Below are positions 5,172 through 5,174 of a stretch of DNA of 5,174 nt, piece after piece. A model generated the notes under the pieces. That model saw nothing but the letters and a program-made list of their open reading frames with translations, was not told where the DNA came from and did no database searches. The stretch is from an uncultured bacterium (GTDB taxonomy: Bacteria; Cyanobacteriota; Vampirovibrionia; Gastranaerophilales; Gastranaerophilaceae): contig CANAXK010000128.1 in NCBI GenBank assembly GCA_947365485.1, positions 1-5,174 of the forward strand, given 5' to 3'. A program made the translations under genes and the position numbers. Position 1 is the stretch's first letter. Each line of letters begins with the position of its first letter.

Positions 5172-5174
5172 AAT
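5147..5174 (+). CDS. bioA: Start of adenosylmethionine-8-amino-7-oxononanoate aminotransferase (9 codons, cut by window edge)
   Basis: Nine codons are visible, MDWQKEDLK, in a different frame from bioD and overlapping its last 25 bases. BioA proteins of the type 'M-x-W-x-x-x-D-L-K-Y-I-W-H-P' begin this way, and bioA next to bioD is a common order. BioA makes 7,8-diaminopelargonate, the substrate of BioD, by transferring an amino group from S-adenosylmethionine. GGAGG at 5138-5142 gives it a ribosome binding site, and the overlap implies coupled translation. The call rests on nine residues plus context, so it is probable rather than certain. Confidence 0.7.

Noticed and set aside
1..5174. CRISPR array, insertion sequence, tRNA or rRNA
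   Set aside because: No regularly spaced repeats, transposase motifs, terminal inverted repeats or cloverleaf-like sequences were found by reading.

Overview
This 5.2 kb stretch comes from a bacterial chromosome of moderately low GC content that uses ordinary Shine-Dalgarno sites and sigma70-like promoters. It has a separate GlyS (glycyl-tRNA synthetase beta subunit), a biotin bioD-bioA pair, and small lineage-specific proteins whose N-termini are rich in K, N and S. My best guess is a host-associated non-photosynthetic cyanobacterial relative (Gastranaerophilales/'Melainabacteria'). That rests on the look of the small proteins and on gene content, not on any marker comparison, so it is a weak inference. 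No mobile element, CRISPR array, tRNA or rRNA was seen.

Left arm (1-1016, minus strand): the N-terminal half of glyS, running off the left edge, with its own extended -10 promoter and a good ribosome binding site. Between it and the next gene (1017-1135) are only that promoter and a small hairpin.

Central minus-strand block (1136-2486): a visibly more AT-rich cluster of unrecognised genes. A TTGACA promoter (2152-2180) and a strong Shine-Dalgarno lead into a 37-codon reading frame (2016-2129). It stops one base before a second frame (1706-2014) begins in a different phase, so this is either a coupled pair of small genes or one gene broken by a single-base frameshift. Next comes a single-pass membrane protein with MORN_2/YwqK-like repeats (1136-1684). 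Upstream lies a separate 76-residue protein with two hydrophobic segments (2256-2486).

Right arm (2545-5174, plus strand): a sugar ABC-transporter permease of the MalF/UgpA type, a GT4-type glycosyltransferase that overlaps it by one base, then bioD and the first nine codons of what looks like bioA. The permease has no partner permease, binding protein or ATPase in view. bioD and bioA catalyse consecutive steps of biotin synthesis (KAPA to DAPA to dethiobiotin). The permease-glycosyltransferase pair is translationally coupled, and the bio genes follow after 27 bases, possibly with a weak promoter of their own.

The most unusual regulatory spot is 2486-2545. Two divergent promoters overlap there, and both -10 boxes sit so close to the ATGs that both transcripts would be leaderless or nearly so. 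The most unusual coding spot is the frame break at about 2016-2055.
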